This document shows, one piece after another, positions 25,581 to 34,560 of a DNA stretch of 64,000 bases. A model generated the notes under the pieces. It worked only from the letters and a program-made list of their open reading frames with translations, was not told the origin of the DNA and searched no databases. The translations under genes were made by a program, and so were the position numbers. The stretch comes from Bacteroides finegoldii DSM 17565 (GTDB lineage Bacteria; Bacteroidota; Bacteroidia; Bacteroidales; Bacteroidaceae), in assembly GCF_000156195.1 (NCBI RefSeq), contig NZ_GG688318.1, positions 281,289-345,288 of the forward strand, read 5' to 3'. Every line of letters starts with the position of its first letter. Positions within the stretch are counted from its first letter, which is position 1.

Positions 25581-26998
25581 TTAGACATGATACTTTTCAT
25601 CTTCCCGATTTATCAGAATGCTTTCAATTTCGTTGTATCCAAACATTTTGGATTCCATTGCTATCTGGCATGCAAGAACCAATCTGTCGCGCCCAAAACG
25701 TTCCACAAGACTTAATATGACATCGGATGAACGTACGGATTGAATCGGATATTTTTTGGCAACGCCCACTAGTTTTATGTACTCTTCCACTACCGAATCG
25801 ATTTCACCTGCCTTACGGTATATATCATCCATTCTACTTCTATATTCATGTAGTACTCCCGGAAGTTTGTGGGACTCTTTTTCTGAATAAGTAAAAGGTG
25901 TATCATCCCTGCGATGTGTCGTTATATGTCTGAATTTATGATATATTTCCACTATGTCCCCATCATACAGCAATTCTACAGTATCGCCGATATACTCTTT
26001 GGGGACACTGTAATAGTGACTGTTAAGCGAGACATAACTGTTTCTCATGACAGTCGCCGTTTTCCGGTTTTTGATATAAACCTTGTAGCGGGCAAAGTGT
26101 GCAGCCTGTCTTTCTCGACTTCGAGGAAGCGCTCCCTGCGGCTGTGACTGCGGTTGTACATCTTTCGGCTGTTCAACGCATCTGTATGTTTTACAGTCTC
26201 TATGTTCAAGGCTTCAAGATCATTGAACTTCAATCCCATCATCTTTGAATAGACCTCCCTATAGAGAAATCTTACAGCATTCTCAACCAAGGCCTTGTCT
26301 TTTGGTTTACGTACCATTGCCGGAAAGACAACACAACCGTAATGGTCTGCAAATGCAGCAAAGTCATCATTGACTACAGGCTCAATCCCTCCGGGCTTTA
26401 TTACGACAGACTTGAGATTGTCGGGAACTATAAAGATATTCTTTCTTCTGCGATGGTACAGCCTCATAATAAGTAATCTGACCGCACGGAAGTATGGCAG
26501 CAAAAACTTCTACGGGAACCTTATCACCTGTCTTTTCGTCTGAAAGATAAAGTTTGTCACCGGCAAAATCCACATACATCTGATCACCGGCTATATGATC
26601 TATGCGCACAACGGGCACTTTTACTTCTATTTCACGTCTGAGATATAGGCAAAAAGAATAATAGCTGTAACCTTGAGGACGATTTTTCAGATACTCCTCA
26701 TACAAGGACCTTCTTGTTGTTCCACGAGATTTAAGTCGTTTAATGTACTCAGGTATATGTTCTTCAAGATACTTATACTCTGCAGATCTGGATGATGCAT
26801 TATCAATATCTACACCGAAAAGTTCATGCAGATGCTGTTCGTCCATTTTAACAGGCGCTCCAGTTCTATACCCATATCTTAATATATACGGATATACCGT
26901 TTGACTGTATTGCGTGAAATCAGAAGAGAAGAACTGATACTTCGGATACTCATTCCTGACTGATAGCAACGAAGAATGTGTTTGATTCTTATTTTCAT
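25581..26998 (-). pseudogene. istA: IstA transposase, several frameshifts
   Basis: DDE transposase of IS21. The intact start is at 26998 (MKIRIKHILRCYQSGMSIRSIS, then RNTVKRYI, a helix-turn-helix), but that frame stops after about 39 residues. The reading continues in other frames: 26382-26969 (GDQMYVDFAGDKLYL, the first catalytic Asp region), 26045-26503 (second Asp and Glu region, VVNDDFAAFADHYGC, KDKALVENAVRFLYREVY) and 25581-26048 (C-terminal domain). At least three disruptions make it inactive. Confidence 0.85.
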
Positions 26999-27251
26999 AC
27001 TTAAAAAATATTTGGTAAATTATACCGGGTTAAAATGCTTTTTAATGTACAAAAACAAGAGTAAAATAAGATGTCTCTATAGGGGCAAATTCTATTATAA
27101 TCTCAATGGAGCAATTTAGATTATAAAGGTGGGGCTACAGACTTTTATAATAGTGGGGCAACGGGATTTATATTTTCCACCTATATATAAAAATTGCGTA
27201 CATATATCCTTTCACGGATAATGTACGCAGTTCACTTTACCGGAATGTATT

Positions 27252-27635
27252 TTATTTATATAAATAGAACATACGGTCCATCAGTTGCCATTTCTCCGCT
27301 GAAGTCGCTGTTGCATCCGCCTGCTGGAATATAGACATATAGGCTTCCCATTCAGCCTGACGAGGCAGGGTGGCGAGACGCGCCATCGCAGTCTCCCAAT
27401 CAAAATCAAGCGGTGTCTCGACTATCATGAACAGACGGGTCCCCAATATATAAATCTCCATTTCCAGAATACCCACTTCACGGATTCCAGCCCGGATTTC
27501 CGGCCACGCCTCTGCTTCACTATGACGCTTTACATATTCCGCTATCAATTCGGGGTTGTCTTTCAAATCCATTGTCTGGCAGTACCTTTTCACCGGAACT
27601 TTATATTCCTGTACTACATAACCATTTTCTTTCAT
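27252..27635 (-). CDS. L-rhamnose mutarotase family protein
   Basis: Small cytoplasmic protein of 127 residues of the RhaM/DUF718 group, which interconverts sugar anomers. Recognisable are VKRYCQTMDLKDNPELIAEYVKRHSEAEAWPEIRAGIREVGILEMEIYILGTRLFMIVET, with the aromatic and His residues of the family, and the C-terminal MDRMFYL. The substrate could be rhamnose, fucose or a related sugar. No rhamnose genes are nearby. It lies just downstream of the IS21 remnant. Confidence 0.85.
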   Translation of the reverse strand: MKENGYVVQEYKVPVKRYCQTMDLKDNPELIAEYVKRHSEAEAWPEIRAGIREVGILEMEIYILGTRLFMIVETPLDFDWETAMARLATLPRQAEWEAYMSIFQQADATATSAEKWQLMDRMFYLYK

Positions 27636-27709
27636 TTTCTAGTGTTCCTTAATTCAATTATATTTTAATTAGTTGGATATATGTTCTTTTCATAGCTAAA
27701 CAGACTAGA

Positions 27710-28201
27710 CTATCTCACGATGTCTTCCGGGAACTTGGTCGGCATTCCCAGTCTCTTCCAAGTTTCATAATACCAGGCATTGAGTTCGTTTCCATTCAAA
27801 TCGTTCTTGATAAAGTATTTCAGATGCAAGTAATCTTTATCCTTGATTTCGAATTGCAGAATATTATCCTGATTGTCCAACATCGGAAGATGGATATTCT
27901 TCTCGATACTCTCTTTATAAGAATCATCCGTCAGTTGCTTCCATGTTCCATATCCCGTGATGATAGCATCGGAACCGGGAATAATCGTGAAGTTCACAAT
28001 TCGTCCGTCATCACTCAGAACCTTGAACGTATTACTAGGCTTTAAAGATCCCGGAACATCAGGAGATTCGGACACATAGTGGCAAAGCTGCCAAATACCT
28101 TTCAGATCGGCCAACTGGAATTTTGTTTTCTTCTGGGCCATCGCACCTGTTACCGCCAACAACATTATTGAAAGCATGGTAAAGAAATAGAGCTTTTTCA
28201 T
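27710..28201 (-). CDS. Secreted DUF4488-like protein
   Basis: The 163 residues have a signal peptide ([22 protein letters not shown]) and a domain with [17 protein letters not shown].. and ..[19 protein letters not shown], a lipocalin-like beta-rich fold as in the DUF4488 group of Bacteroides. The assignment rests on motif memory and is moderate. Function is unknown. It shares strand and spacing (about 75 bp) with the mutarotase-like gene, which may be the next gene of the same transcript. Confidence 0.7.
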   Translation of the reverse strand: MKKLYFFTMLSIMLLAVTGAMAQKKTKFQLADLKGIWQLCHYVSESPDVPGSLKPSNTFKVLSDDGRIVNFTIIPGSDAIITGYGTWKQLTDDSYKESIEKNIHLPMLDNQDNILQFEIKDKDYLHLKYFIKNDLNGNELNAWYYETWKRLGMPTKFPEDIVR

Positions 28202-28284
28202 GATAGTATTATTTTAGTTAACACTCTCGAATGCGTATGTCCAAATATAAAGATTTATTTTGAGAAAAGAAACAGAAAGCTCAT

Positions 28285-28320
28285 AAAAAACTCGCATAAC
28301 CAGAAGATTATGCGAGTTTT
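28285..28320 (-). terminator. Terminator of asnS
   Basis: A perfect 13-bp stem (28287-28299 with 28308-28320) is followed on the minus strand by TTTTTTATGAG. It starts 20 bp after the asnS stop codon. Confidence 0.85.
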
Positions 28321-28339
28321 ACATAAATATACCGAAATA

Positions 28340-29743
28340 TTAGAATTCAGCATTTCGCGGTGTACGCGGGAACGGTATCACGTCACGGATGTTGGACATA
28401 CCCGTTACAAAGAGCAACAGGCGTTCAAAACCCAGTCCGAAACCGGAATGAGGACAGGTACCGAACTTACGCGTATCCAGATACCACCACATATCCTTCA
28501 TCGGAATGTGAAGTTCTTCGATACGGGTCATCAACTTGTTGTAGTCCGATTCACGTTCAGAACCACCGATAATTTCACCGATCTTCGGGAAAAGAACATC
28601 CATCGCACGTACCGTCTTGCCATCCTCGTTCTGCTTCATATAGAAGGCTTTGATTTCCTTCGGATAGTCAGTCAGGATGACCGGACGTTTGAAGTGCTCT
28701 TCCACCAAGTAGCGTTCGTGCTCGGAAGCCAAGTCCACCCCCCAGTAAACGGGGAACTCGAACTTATGACCTTTCGCTACGGCATCTTCCAGAATCTTGA
28801 TACCGTCTGTATAGGGCAGACGAACAAAATCATCTTTCAATACACCTTGCAGACGCTCAATCAAGCCCTTGTCGAACATATCGTTCAGGAACTTCACATC
28901 ATCCGCACAGTTATCCAACGCCCATCTCACACAGTATTTGATGAACTCTTCAGCCAAGTCCATATTATCTGTAATGTCGTTGAAAGCAACTTCCGGTTCA
29001 ATCATCCAGAACTCTGCCAAGTGACGGGGAGTATTGGAGTTTTCGGCACGGAACGTAGGACCGAATGTGTAAATAGATCCCAAAGCCGTAGCAGCCAACT
29101 CACCTTCCAACTGACCGGAGACTGTCAGACTTGCCTGTTTGCCAAAGAAATCGTCATCATAAATGATAGAGCCTTCTTCGTTTTTCTTCAAGTCATACAA
29201 GTTCATGGTGGTCACCTGGAACATCTGTCCGGCACCTTCGCAGTCGGAAGCCGTAATGATCGGTGTATGGAAATAGAAGAATCCTTTTTCATGGAAGAAC
29301 TTATGGATAGCGATCGCCATATTGTGGCGGATGCGGAACACAGCACCAAATGTATTGGTACGCGGACGCAAATGAGCTATCTCACGCAAGAATTCCATGG
29401 AATGACCTTTCTTCTGCAATGGATATGTATTGTCGCAAGTACCCAGCACTTCGATTTCACGAGCCTGCACTTCCACCTTCTGGCCGGAACCTACTGATTC
29501 TACCATTTCCCCGTTCACGCTGATACAAGCGCCGGTGGTGATCTGCTTCAACATCTCTTCGTCGAAATTAGCCAAGTCTACTACGACCTGCAAATTATTT
29601 ATTGTAGAACCGTCATTCAGTGCGATAAAGTTTACTTGTTTGCTACCTCTGCGGGTGCGAACCCATCCTTTCACATTGACCATAGCGCCAATATCCGTGC
29701 GCTTCAACAGATCAACAATTTTTGTTCTACCAATCTTTTCCAT
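28340..29743 (-). CDS. asnS: Asparaginyl-tRNA synthetase
   Basis: Class IIb aminoacyl-tRNA synthetase that charges tRNA-Asn. The 467 residues have an N-terminal OB-fold anticodon-binding domain ([25 protein letters not shown]), motif 2 ([22 protein letters not shown]), and motif 3 ([29 protein letters not shown]). It is followed by a strong terminator and lies 25 bp after the pseudouridine synthase gene. Confidence 0.96.
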   Translation of the reverse strand: MEKIGRTKIVDLLKRTDIGAMVNVKGWVRTRRGSKQVNFIALNDGSTINNLQVVVDLANFDEEMLKQITTGACISVNGEMVESVGSGQKVEVQAREIEVLGTCDNTYPLQKKGHSMEFLREIAHLRPRTNTFGAVFRIRHNMAIAIHKFFHEKGFFYFHTPIITASDCEGAGQMFQVTTMNLYDLKKNEEGSIIYDDDFFGKQASLTVSGQLEGELAATALGSIYTFGPTFRAENSNTPRHLAEFWMIEPEVAFNDITDNMDLAEEFIKYCVRWALDNCADDVKFLNDMFDKGLIERLQGVLKDDFVRLPYTDGIKILEDAVAKGHKFEFPVYWGVDLASEHERYLVEEHFKRPVILTDYPKEIKAFYMKQNEDGKTVRAMDVLFPKIGEIIGGSERESDYNKLMTRIEELHIPMKDMWWYLDTRKFGTCPHSGFGLGFERLLLFVTGMSNIRDVIPFPRTPRNAEF

Positions 29744-29768
29744 TTAACTTATTCTTTTATTAACGTTC

Positions 29769-31232
29769 TTATTCAAACGAACCCATACGGAGGTAGTTTA
29801 CTTCTGCTTCCGTCAGGTAACGCCAGTCTCCGCGTCGCAGACCTTTTTTAGTCAGCCCGGCGAAGAATACACGGTCGAGTTTCACTACTTTATAACCCAG
29901 TGATTCGAAAATACGGCGAACGATACGGTTCTTGCCGGAGTGGATTTCGATACCTACCTGGTCTTTTTTAAAGTCATCTGTATAGCTGATAGCGTCTGCA
30001 TGAATCTCGCCGTCTTCCAACTGGATACCGGCTGCAATCTGATCCATATCCGCTTTCGTCAGATTCTTGTCCAGATGAACATGATAAATCTTCTTCTTCA
30101 GGAATTTCGGGTGTGTCAGCTTGGAAGCCAGATCACCGTCATTCGTCAGTAACAGTACCCCGGTGGTGTTACGGTCAAGACGTCCTACCGGATAGATACG
30201 TTCATTGCAAGCGCCTTTTACCAAATCCATTACTGTACGGCGTTCCTGCGGATCATCCGATGTAGTAACCGTATCTTTCGGCTTATTCAACAACACGTAT
30301 ACTTTGCGTTCAATGCTAACCGGTTCTTCGTGGAACTTAACCACATCCGAGCGTTTGATCTTTGTGCCCAATTCAGTTACTACCTCACCGTTTACAGAAA
30401 CCACACCCGCCGTAATAAATTCATCAGCCTCACGGCGTGAACAAACACCGGCATTTGCCAGGAACTTATTCAGACGAATCGGTTCGTTCGGGTCCACAAA
30501 CTGTTCCTTGTACTCAATCTGTTTCTTCACGCTGTACTTAGCATTCGGATCATAATCAGCGGTACGCGGACGAGGACGGTATCCTCCTTGACGGTCGTTG
30601 TTGAATCTCGGACGGTAACCTCCGCCATTGTTGCTGCGATAGCCGCCACCTTCACCGTTGTTGAAACGGGGACGATACGGACGGTCACCACCTTCACGGT
30701 TGTAAGGACGCTGAGGACGGTCGCCACCTTCACCGTTATTGAAACGGGGACGATACGGACGATCACCACCTTCACGATTGTAAGGACGCTGTGGACGGTC
30801 GCCACCTTCACCGTTATTGAAACGAGGACGGTAAGGACGGTCACCACCTTCGCTACTGAAACGGGGACGTTGAGAACGGTCACCGTATGAACCACCTTCA
30901 CTATTGAAACGGGGACGTTGAGGACGATCACCGTATGAACCTCCTTCGCTATTGAAGCGGGGACGTTGAGAACGGTCACCGTAAGAACCTCCTTCGCTAT
31001 TGAAGCGAGGACGTTGAGGACGGTCACCGTATGAACGCTGCGGACGGTCGCCTCCTTCATTGTTGGCATTAAATCTCGGGCGATACGGACGATCCCCTCC
31101 TTCACGATTGTAAGAAGGACGATACGGACGTTCTCCACCTTCTCTGTTGTAAGACCTGTTACCATCACGGCCGGCACCTGCATTCTCTTCATTGAAAGAA
31201 TTTTCGCGCCATTCTTCGTTTTCTGTGCTCAT
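29769..31232 (-). CDS. rRNA pseudouridine synthase (RluB/RsuA family) with Arg/Gly-rich tail
   Basis: The C-terminal 240 residues are a RsuA/RluB-type enzyme that makes pseudouridine in rRNA. They comprise an S4 RNA-binding domain (PIRLNKFLANAGVCSRREADEFI, about 251-273) and the catalytic domain with GRLDRNTTGVLLLTNDGDLA, catalytic D353. The first 225 residues are low-complexity repeats of the type EGGDRPYRPRFNN and EGGSYGDRPQRPRFNS. These are rich in Arg, Gly, Asn and aromatic residues and resemble RNA-binding RGG domains. Such tails are known in Bacteroidota homologues; copy number likely varies. It lies upstream of asnS in the same direction. Confidence 0.92.
   Translation of the reverse strand: MSTENEEWRENSFNEENAGAGRDGNRSYNREGGERPYRPSYNREGGDRPYRPRFNANNEGGDRPQRSYGDRPQRPRFNSEGGSYGDRSQRPRFNSEGGSYGDRPQRPRFNSEGGSYGDRSQRPRFSSEGGDRPYRPRFNNGEGGDRPQRPYNREGGDRPYRPRFNNGEGGDRPQRPYNREGGDRPYRPRFNNGEGGGYRSNNGGGYRPRFNNDRQGGYRPRPRTADYDPNAKYSVKKQIEYKEQFVDPNEPIRLNKFLANAGVCSRREADEFITAGVVSVNGEVVTELGTKIKRSDVVKFHEEPVSIERKVYVLLNKPKDTVTTSDDPQERRTVMDLVKGACNERIYPVGRLDRNTTGVLLLTNDGDLASKLTHPKFLKKKIYHVHLDKNLTKADMDQIAAGIQLEDGEIHADAISYTDDFKKDQVGIEIHSGKNRIVRRIFESLGYKVVKLDRVFFAGLTKKGLRRGDWRYLTEAEVNYLRMGSFE
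30590..31180. repeat. Tandem in-frame repeats coding for the RGG-like tail
   Basis: Units of about 48 and 78 bp, related to each other, repeat in the 5' half of the pseudouridine synthase gene. They encode GGSYGDRPQRPRFNSE and GGDRPYRPRFNNGE types. Neighbouring copies are nearly identical, which favours expansion and contraction by slippage or recombination. Confidence 0.85.
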
Positions 31233-31305
31233 TTTTTTATTCGAATAAAATTAGACTTTGGCCTCACGGCCTATTTAAAAACACGTTTATTATATTAGTA
31301 AACAA

Positions 31306-32652
31306 TTAAAGCCCCGTATAAGTATGGGGAGTGATTGCTCTTAACTCTTTTTTAATATCTTCGCTTACATTCAATTCTTCAATAAACTCTTTAATAGAAC
31401 TTTCTGTAATAGCCTGGTTGGTCCGGGTCAAAGCTTTCAAGGCTTCATACGGATGCGGATAAGCCTCACGGCGCAGAATTGTCTGAATAGCTTCTGCCAC
31501 TACACTCCAACAGTTATCCAAGTCACGATAGATAGCCGGCTCGTTCAGCAACAGTTTGCGCAATCCCTTCAAAGAACTCTGGATGGCAATCACGATGTGG
31601 CCGAAAGGCACACCCACATTACGCAGCACCGTTGAATCTGTCAAGTCACGCTGCAAACGGGAAACAGGGAGTTTCACGGCCAAATGTTCCAGAATGGAAG
31701 TCGCAATACCCAGATTACCCTCCGCATTTTCGAAGTCAATCGGGTTGACCTTATGCGGCATAGCGCTCGAACCAACTTCTCCGGCTTTGATCTTCTGCTT
31801 GAAGTACTCCATAGAGATATACTGCCAGAAGTCACGGTTCATATCCACCATAATGGTATTGATACGCTTCATTGCATCAAAAACAGCAGAAAGGTTATCA
31901 TAGTTCGAAATCTGCGTTGTATACTCTTCACGCTCCAACCCCAACTTCTCTGCAACAAATCTGTTACCGAATTGTTTCCAATCGTACTGGGGATATGCAA
32001 CATGATGTGCATTGTAATTTCCGGTAGCGCCACCGAACTTGGCAGTAATCGGGCTGGCTTTCAATGTTGCCAACTGACGTTCCAGACGGTAAACGAACAC
32101 CATCACTTCTTTACCCAAGCGGGTGGGAGAAGCCGGTTGACCGTGAGTTTTGGCAAGCATAGGGATATTTGCCCAGTCCGTTGCGTATGTTTTCAATTGT
32201 GCAATCAGTTCTTCAATCAACGGATAGTAGACCTGTTCCAATGCTTCTTTGATAGAAAGGGGAACAGACGTATTGTTGATATCCTGAGAAGTCAGTCCGA
32301 AGTGGATGAATTCCTTATAGTCATCCATCCCGCCCATCTTGTCAAATTCTTCTTTCAGGAAGTATTCTACTGCTTTCACGTCGTGGTTAGTCACACTCTC
32401 GATATCTTTAATGCGCTGTGCATCCGCTTCTGAGAAGTTACGGTAGATATTCCGTAAAGTTTCAAACACGCTGCTATCGATTCCTTTTAATTGCGGCAAG
32501 GGAAGTTCGCACAAGGTGATAAAGTATTCCACCTCTACCTGTACACGGTATTTGATCAGTGCAAATTCAGAGAAATAAGCTGCCAAAGCTTTCGTTTTGC
32601 CTCTATATCGACCATCAATCGGGGATATGGCCGTTAATACATCAAGTTCCAT
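31306..32652 (-). CDS. purB: Adenylosuccinate lyase
   Basis: Acts twice in purine synthesis, releasing fumarate from SAICAR and from adenylosuccinate. The 448 residues start at MELDVLTAISPIDGRYRGKT. The ATG 30 bp upstream lies at the edge of a promoter (TAATTTTG box at 32681-32688, minus), so the shorter form is chosen. The fumarase/aspartase superfamily signature GSSAMPHKVNPIDFENAEGN is present, as are LTSQDINNTSVPL and the catalytic His segment AKTHGQPASPT. The length is that of the E. coli-like branch. Confidence 0.95.
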   Translation of the reverse strand: MELDVLTAISPIDGRYRGKTKALAAYFSEFALIKYRVQVEVEYFITLCELPLPQLKGIDSSVFETLRNIYRNFSEADAQRIKDIESVTNHDVKAVEYFLKEEFDKMGGMDDYKEFIHFGLTSQDINNTSVPLSIKEALEQVYYPLIEELIAQLKTYATDWANIPMLAKTHGQPASPTRLGKEVMVFVYRLERQLATLKASPITAKFGGATGNYNAHHVAYPQYDWKQFGNRFVAEKLGLEREEYTTQISNYDNLSAVFDAMKRINTIMVDMNRDFWQYISMEYFKQKIKAGEVGSSAMPHKVNPIDFENAEGNLGIATSILEHLAVKLPVSRLQRDLTDSTVLRNVGVPFGHIVIAIQSSLKGLRKLLLNEPAIYRDLDNCWSVVAEAIQTILRREAYPHPYEALKALTRTNQAITESSIKEFIEELNVSEDIKKELRAITPHTYTGL

Positions 32653-32794
32653 ACGTTTTCTTAGATAATTATCAGAACGCAAAATTAACTCTTTTTCCTG
32701 AGTTATAAGGCAAAAGGATAAAGAAAGTTTGTATAAAAGCGGTAAGAAATAAAAAAAAGTCTCACGAATTTCTTCGCAAGACTTCTGTTTTGTG

Positions 32795-32869
32795 TGGGCG
32801 TTGACGGATTCGAACCGCCGACCCTCTGCTTGTAAGGCAGATGCTCTGAACCAGCTGAGCTAAACGCCC
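32795..32869 (-). tRNA. tRNA-Val (anticodon TAC), second copy
   Basis: On the minus strand GGGCGTTTAG.. to ..AACGCCCA folds as a tRNA: 7-bp acceptor stem, D-arm, anticodon loop CTTACAA with TAC, and T-arm GGCGG TTCGAAT CCGTC. CCA is not encoded. It is identical to the copy 36 bp upstream in transcription. Confidence 0.95.
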
Positions 32870-32905
32870 TTGTTAATGAGCCGGAAGTGTTTCGTTTTTT
32901 TCGTG

Positions 32906-32980
32906 TGGGCGTTGACGGATTCGAACCGCCGACCCTCTGCTTGTAAGGCAGATGCTCTGAACCAGCTGAGCTAAACGCCC
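32906..32980 (-). tRNA. tRNA-Val (anticodon TAC), first copy
   Basis: Same 75-nt sequence and fold as the gene at 32795-32869. It lies directly behind the promoter, so both are probably cut from one transcript. Confidence 0.95.
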
Positions 32981-33005
32981 GTACACTTCCGTTTCAAAAG
33001 CGATG

Positions 33006-33036
33006 CAAAGGTACGGCTTTTTTTGAAACCTCCAAA
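33006..33036 (-). promoter_or_regulatory. Promoter of the tRNA-Val pair
   Basis: On the minus strand TTTG (33033-33036) and TACCTTTG (33006-33013) are 19 bp apart, a perfect match. The box ends about 25 bp before the first tRNA. Confidence 0.8.
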
Positions 33037-33140
33037 CATTTCTAATAATATTTTTCAAGAAAGTTTTTATCCGGCAAACGAATCTACTGATTATCAGCAA
33101 ATAATAAAGGAGTTTTTTTTCATGCAATTTTTCCCGACGG

Positions 33141-33692
33141 TTACGCTTGTTTCCGAATTATACGTGCCGGATTCCCGACTGCAACACAATCATCGGGGAT
33201 ATCTTTTGTGACGACACTACCTGCTCCTATCACACAGCGACTGCCAATCGTCACACCGGGACAGATGATAGCTCCACCGCCAATCCAGCAATCTTCACCA
33301 ATCGTCACCGGATAAGCGTATTCCTTAGAGCCTCTTCTTTCCAGATAATCCATCGGATGATGCGGAGTGTAAATCTGTACACAGGGGCCAATCAACGTAT
33401 GAGCACCAATCGTAATATATCCACCATCCAGAAATGTACAATTGGCATTGACAAAAACATGCTCGCCCAGTTTGATTCCATCTCCATGATCGCAATGGAA
33501 AGGCGGACAGATAATCGATGTCTCAGGTATCCCGGGCACCAATTCTTCCAATAGCTTTCTGTATCCGTCTTCGTATGTACTCATTCCTCCCATACGAGCC
33601 AGCAGTGCTTTGGCATGCGCAAAACGTTCTTGTATTTCCGGCACAGCCATATCGGTCAACCGGCTGCTACGCATTTTTTCTACTTCTGTCAT
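33141..33692 (-). CDS. Sugar O-acetyltransferase (left-handed beta-helix, maltose/galactoside type)
   Basis: Cytoplasmic acetyl-CoA-dependent enzyme of 183 residues. The N-terminal helical mac domain (MTEVEKMRSSRL..RFAHAKALLARM) is followed by hexapeptide repeats: GDGIKLGEHVFVNANCTFLDGGYITIGAHTLIGP, the catalytic His in YTPHHPMD, and IGEDCWIGGGAIICPGVTIGSRCVIGAGSVVTKDIPDDCVAVGNPARIIR. It is similar to maa and lacA products. It follows yaaA with a 3-bp gap, suggesting one transcript. The physiological acceptor is unknown. Confidence 0.92.
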   Translation of the reverse strand: MTEVEKMRSSRLTDMAVPEIQERFAHAKALLARMGGMSTYEDGYRKLLEELVPGIPETSIICPPFHCDHGDGIKLGEHVFVNANCTFLDGGYITIGAHTLIGPCVQIYTPHHPMDYLERRGSKEYAYPVTIGEDCWIGGGAIICPGVTIGSRCVIGAGSVVTKDIPDDCVAVGNPARIIRKQA

Positions 33693-33695
33693 ACG

Positions 33696-34469
33696 TTATA
33701 TTTCTTTACCGTTAGTAAACACAAACTTTTTCTCATCCGAAAGAGACTCATCAAACTCGAATCCTTCCCAAGAGAAATGTTTCAGTTCTTCCGGATTTTC
33801 TATTTTATTCTTTAGGACGAAACGTGTCATTTCACCACGCGACATCTTTATATAGATAACAACCGAAGCCCACTTCCCGTTTTTCCACACTTGAAATCCC
33901 GGAGTAATGACACGTACTTCTTTTTCTACCCGCTTCCAGTCGAACAGGCTTTTCATCTCATCACTTGCCAAATTGCAGAGTATGCCACCCGCATTCTTTA
34001 TATCTTCTATGAATATATCCGTCAGACGGGACTGCCAATAAGAGAACATTGTCTGATTCCCCAATTCCGGCAGCACGACATCCCCCTCCAACCGATAAGA
34101 ACGGATAACATCCAACGGCCTCAACAAGCCGTAACAAAATGAAGTCAACCGTAGATGTTCCTGTGCATATTCAAATTCTTCTTTGGAGAAATCTTTCGCA
34201 TTCAAACGCTTGAACACGGTTCCGGTGTAAGCCAACAAGGCCGGAAGTTCCGGAGTGCCTTCTGCATGAAAGACTTGATAACGCTTATAATTCTCCACAG
34301 CTATCTTTGCGTTTACACGCAACAGACGTTCCAACTCGTCCACCGAGAACTGCGACATCTGCAAAGCTATCTCGGACGCTTCTTTTTGAAAACGCGGAAC
34401 TGTGTTCAAAGGGGCTTTCACCTTTGAAGTCTCACTCATGGTCTTGGCGCAGGATAGAAGTACTAACAT
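33696..34469 (-). CDS. yaaA: Peroxide stress protein YaaA
   Basis: DUF328/YaaA family, which lowers free iron and limits oxidative DNA damage in E. coli. The start is set at MLVLLSCAKTMS because the family begins with this motif; the ATG at 34508 adds 13 residues. The 257-residue protein has LLAYTGTVFKRLNAKDFS, RLTSFCYGLLRPLDVIRSYRLE, and ICNLASDEMKSLFDW-like sequence (ILCNLASDEM). It precedes the acetyltransferase gene by 3 bp. Confidence 0.93.
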   Translation of the reverse strand: MLVLLSCAKTMSETSKVKAPLNTVPRFQKEASEIALQMSQFSVDELERLLRVNAKIAVENYKRYQVFHAEGTPELPALLAYTGTVFKRLNAKDFSKEEFEYAQEHLRLTSFCYGLLRPLDVIRSYRLEGDVVLPELGNQTMFSYWQSRLTDIFIEDIKNAGGILCNLASDEMKSLFDWKRVEKEVRVITPGFQVWKNGKWASVVIYIKMSRGEMTRFVLKNKIENPEELKHFSWEGFEFDESLSDEKKFVFTNGKEI

Positions 34470-34560
34470 GATGAATCCTATTTTATCTACAACTCCCTCC
34501 TTGAACAAGCCAAAGAGGGAGTCCTACTTAGTTTAATATACCATACCGCTCAAGCAGTTT

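Larger units (their letters stand above)
24604..27179 (-). mobile_element. Decayed IS21-family insertion sequence
   Basis: The 2.58-kb element has inverted ends beginning TGGAAAATATAAA, then a variable base, then CCCGTTG and CCCACTATTATA (24604-24637, and inverted at 27146-27179). This gives the TG...CA termini of IS21 elements. An inner inverted pair, GCATTTTAACCCGG, lies near 24685 and 27025. Repeats of TATAAnnGTGGGGC at the right end (about 27122-27158) resemble the multiple end repeats of IS21. It encodes istA and istB, both broken by frameshifts. No obvious target duplication is seen. Confidence 0.85.

Noticed and set aside
28310..29497. 395-codon frame on the plus strand
   Set aside because: It is the antisense of asnS, kept open by codon bias; rich in His/Thr/Cys and with no domain.
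30590..31180. Regular repeats that could suggest a CRISPR array
   Set aside because: The units are in-frame coding repeats of the pseudouridine synthase tail; there are no unique spacers and no cas genes.
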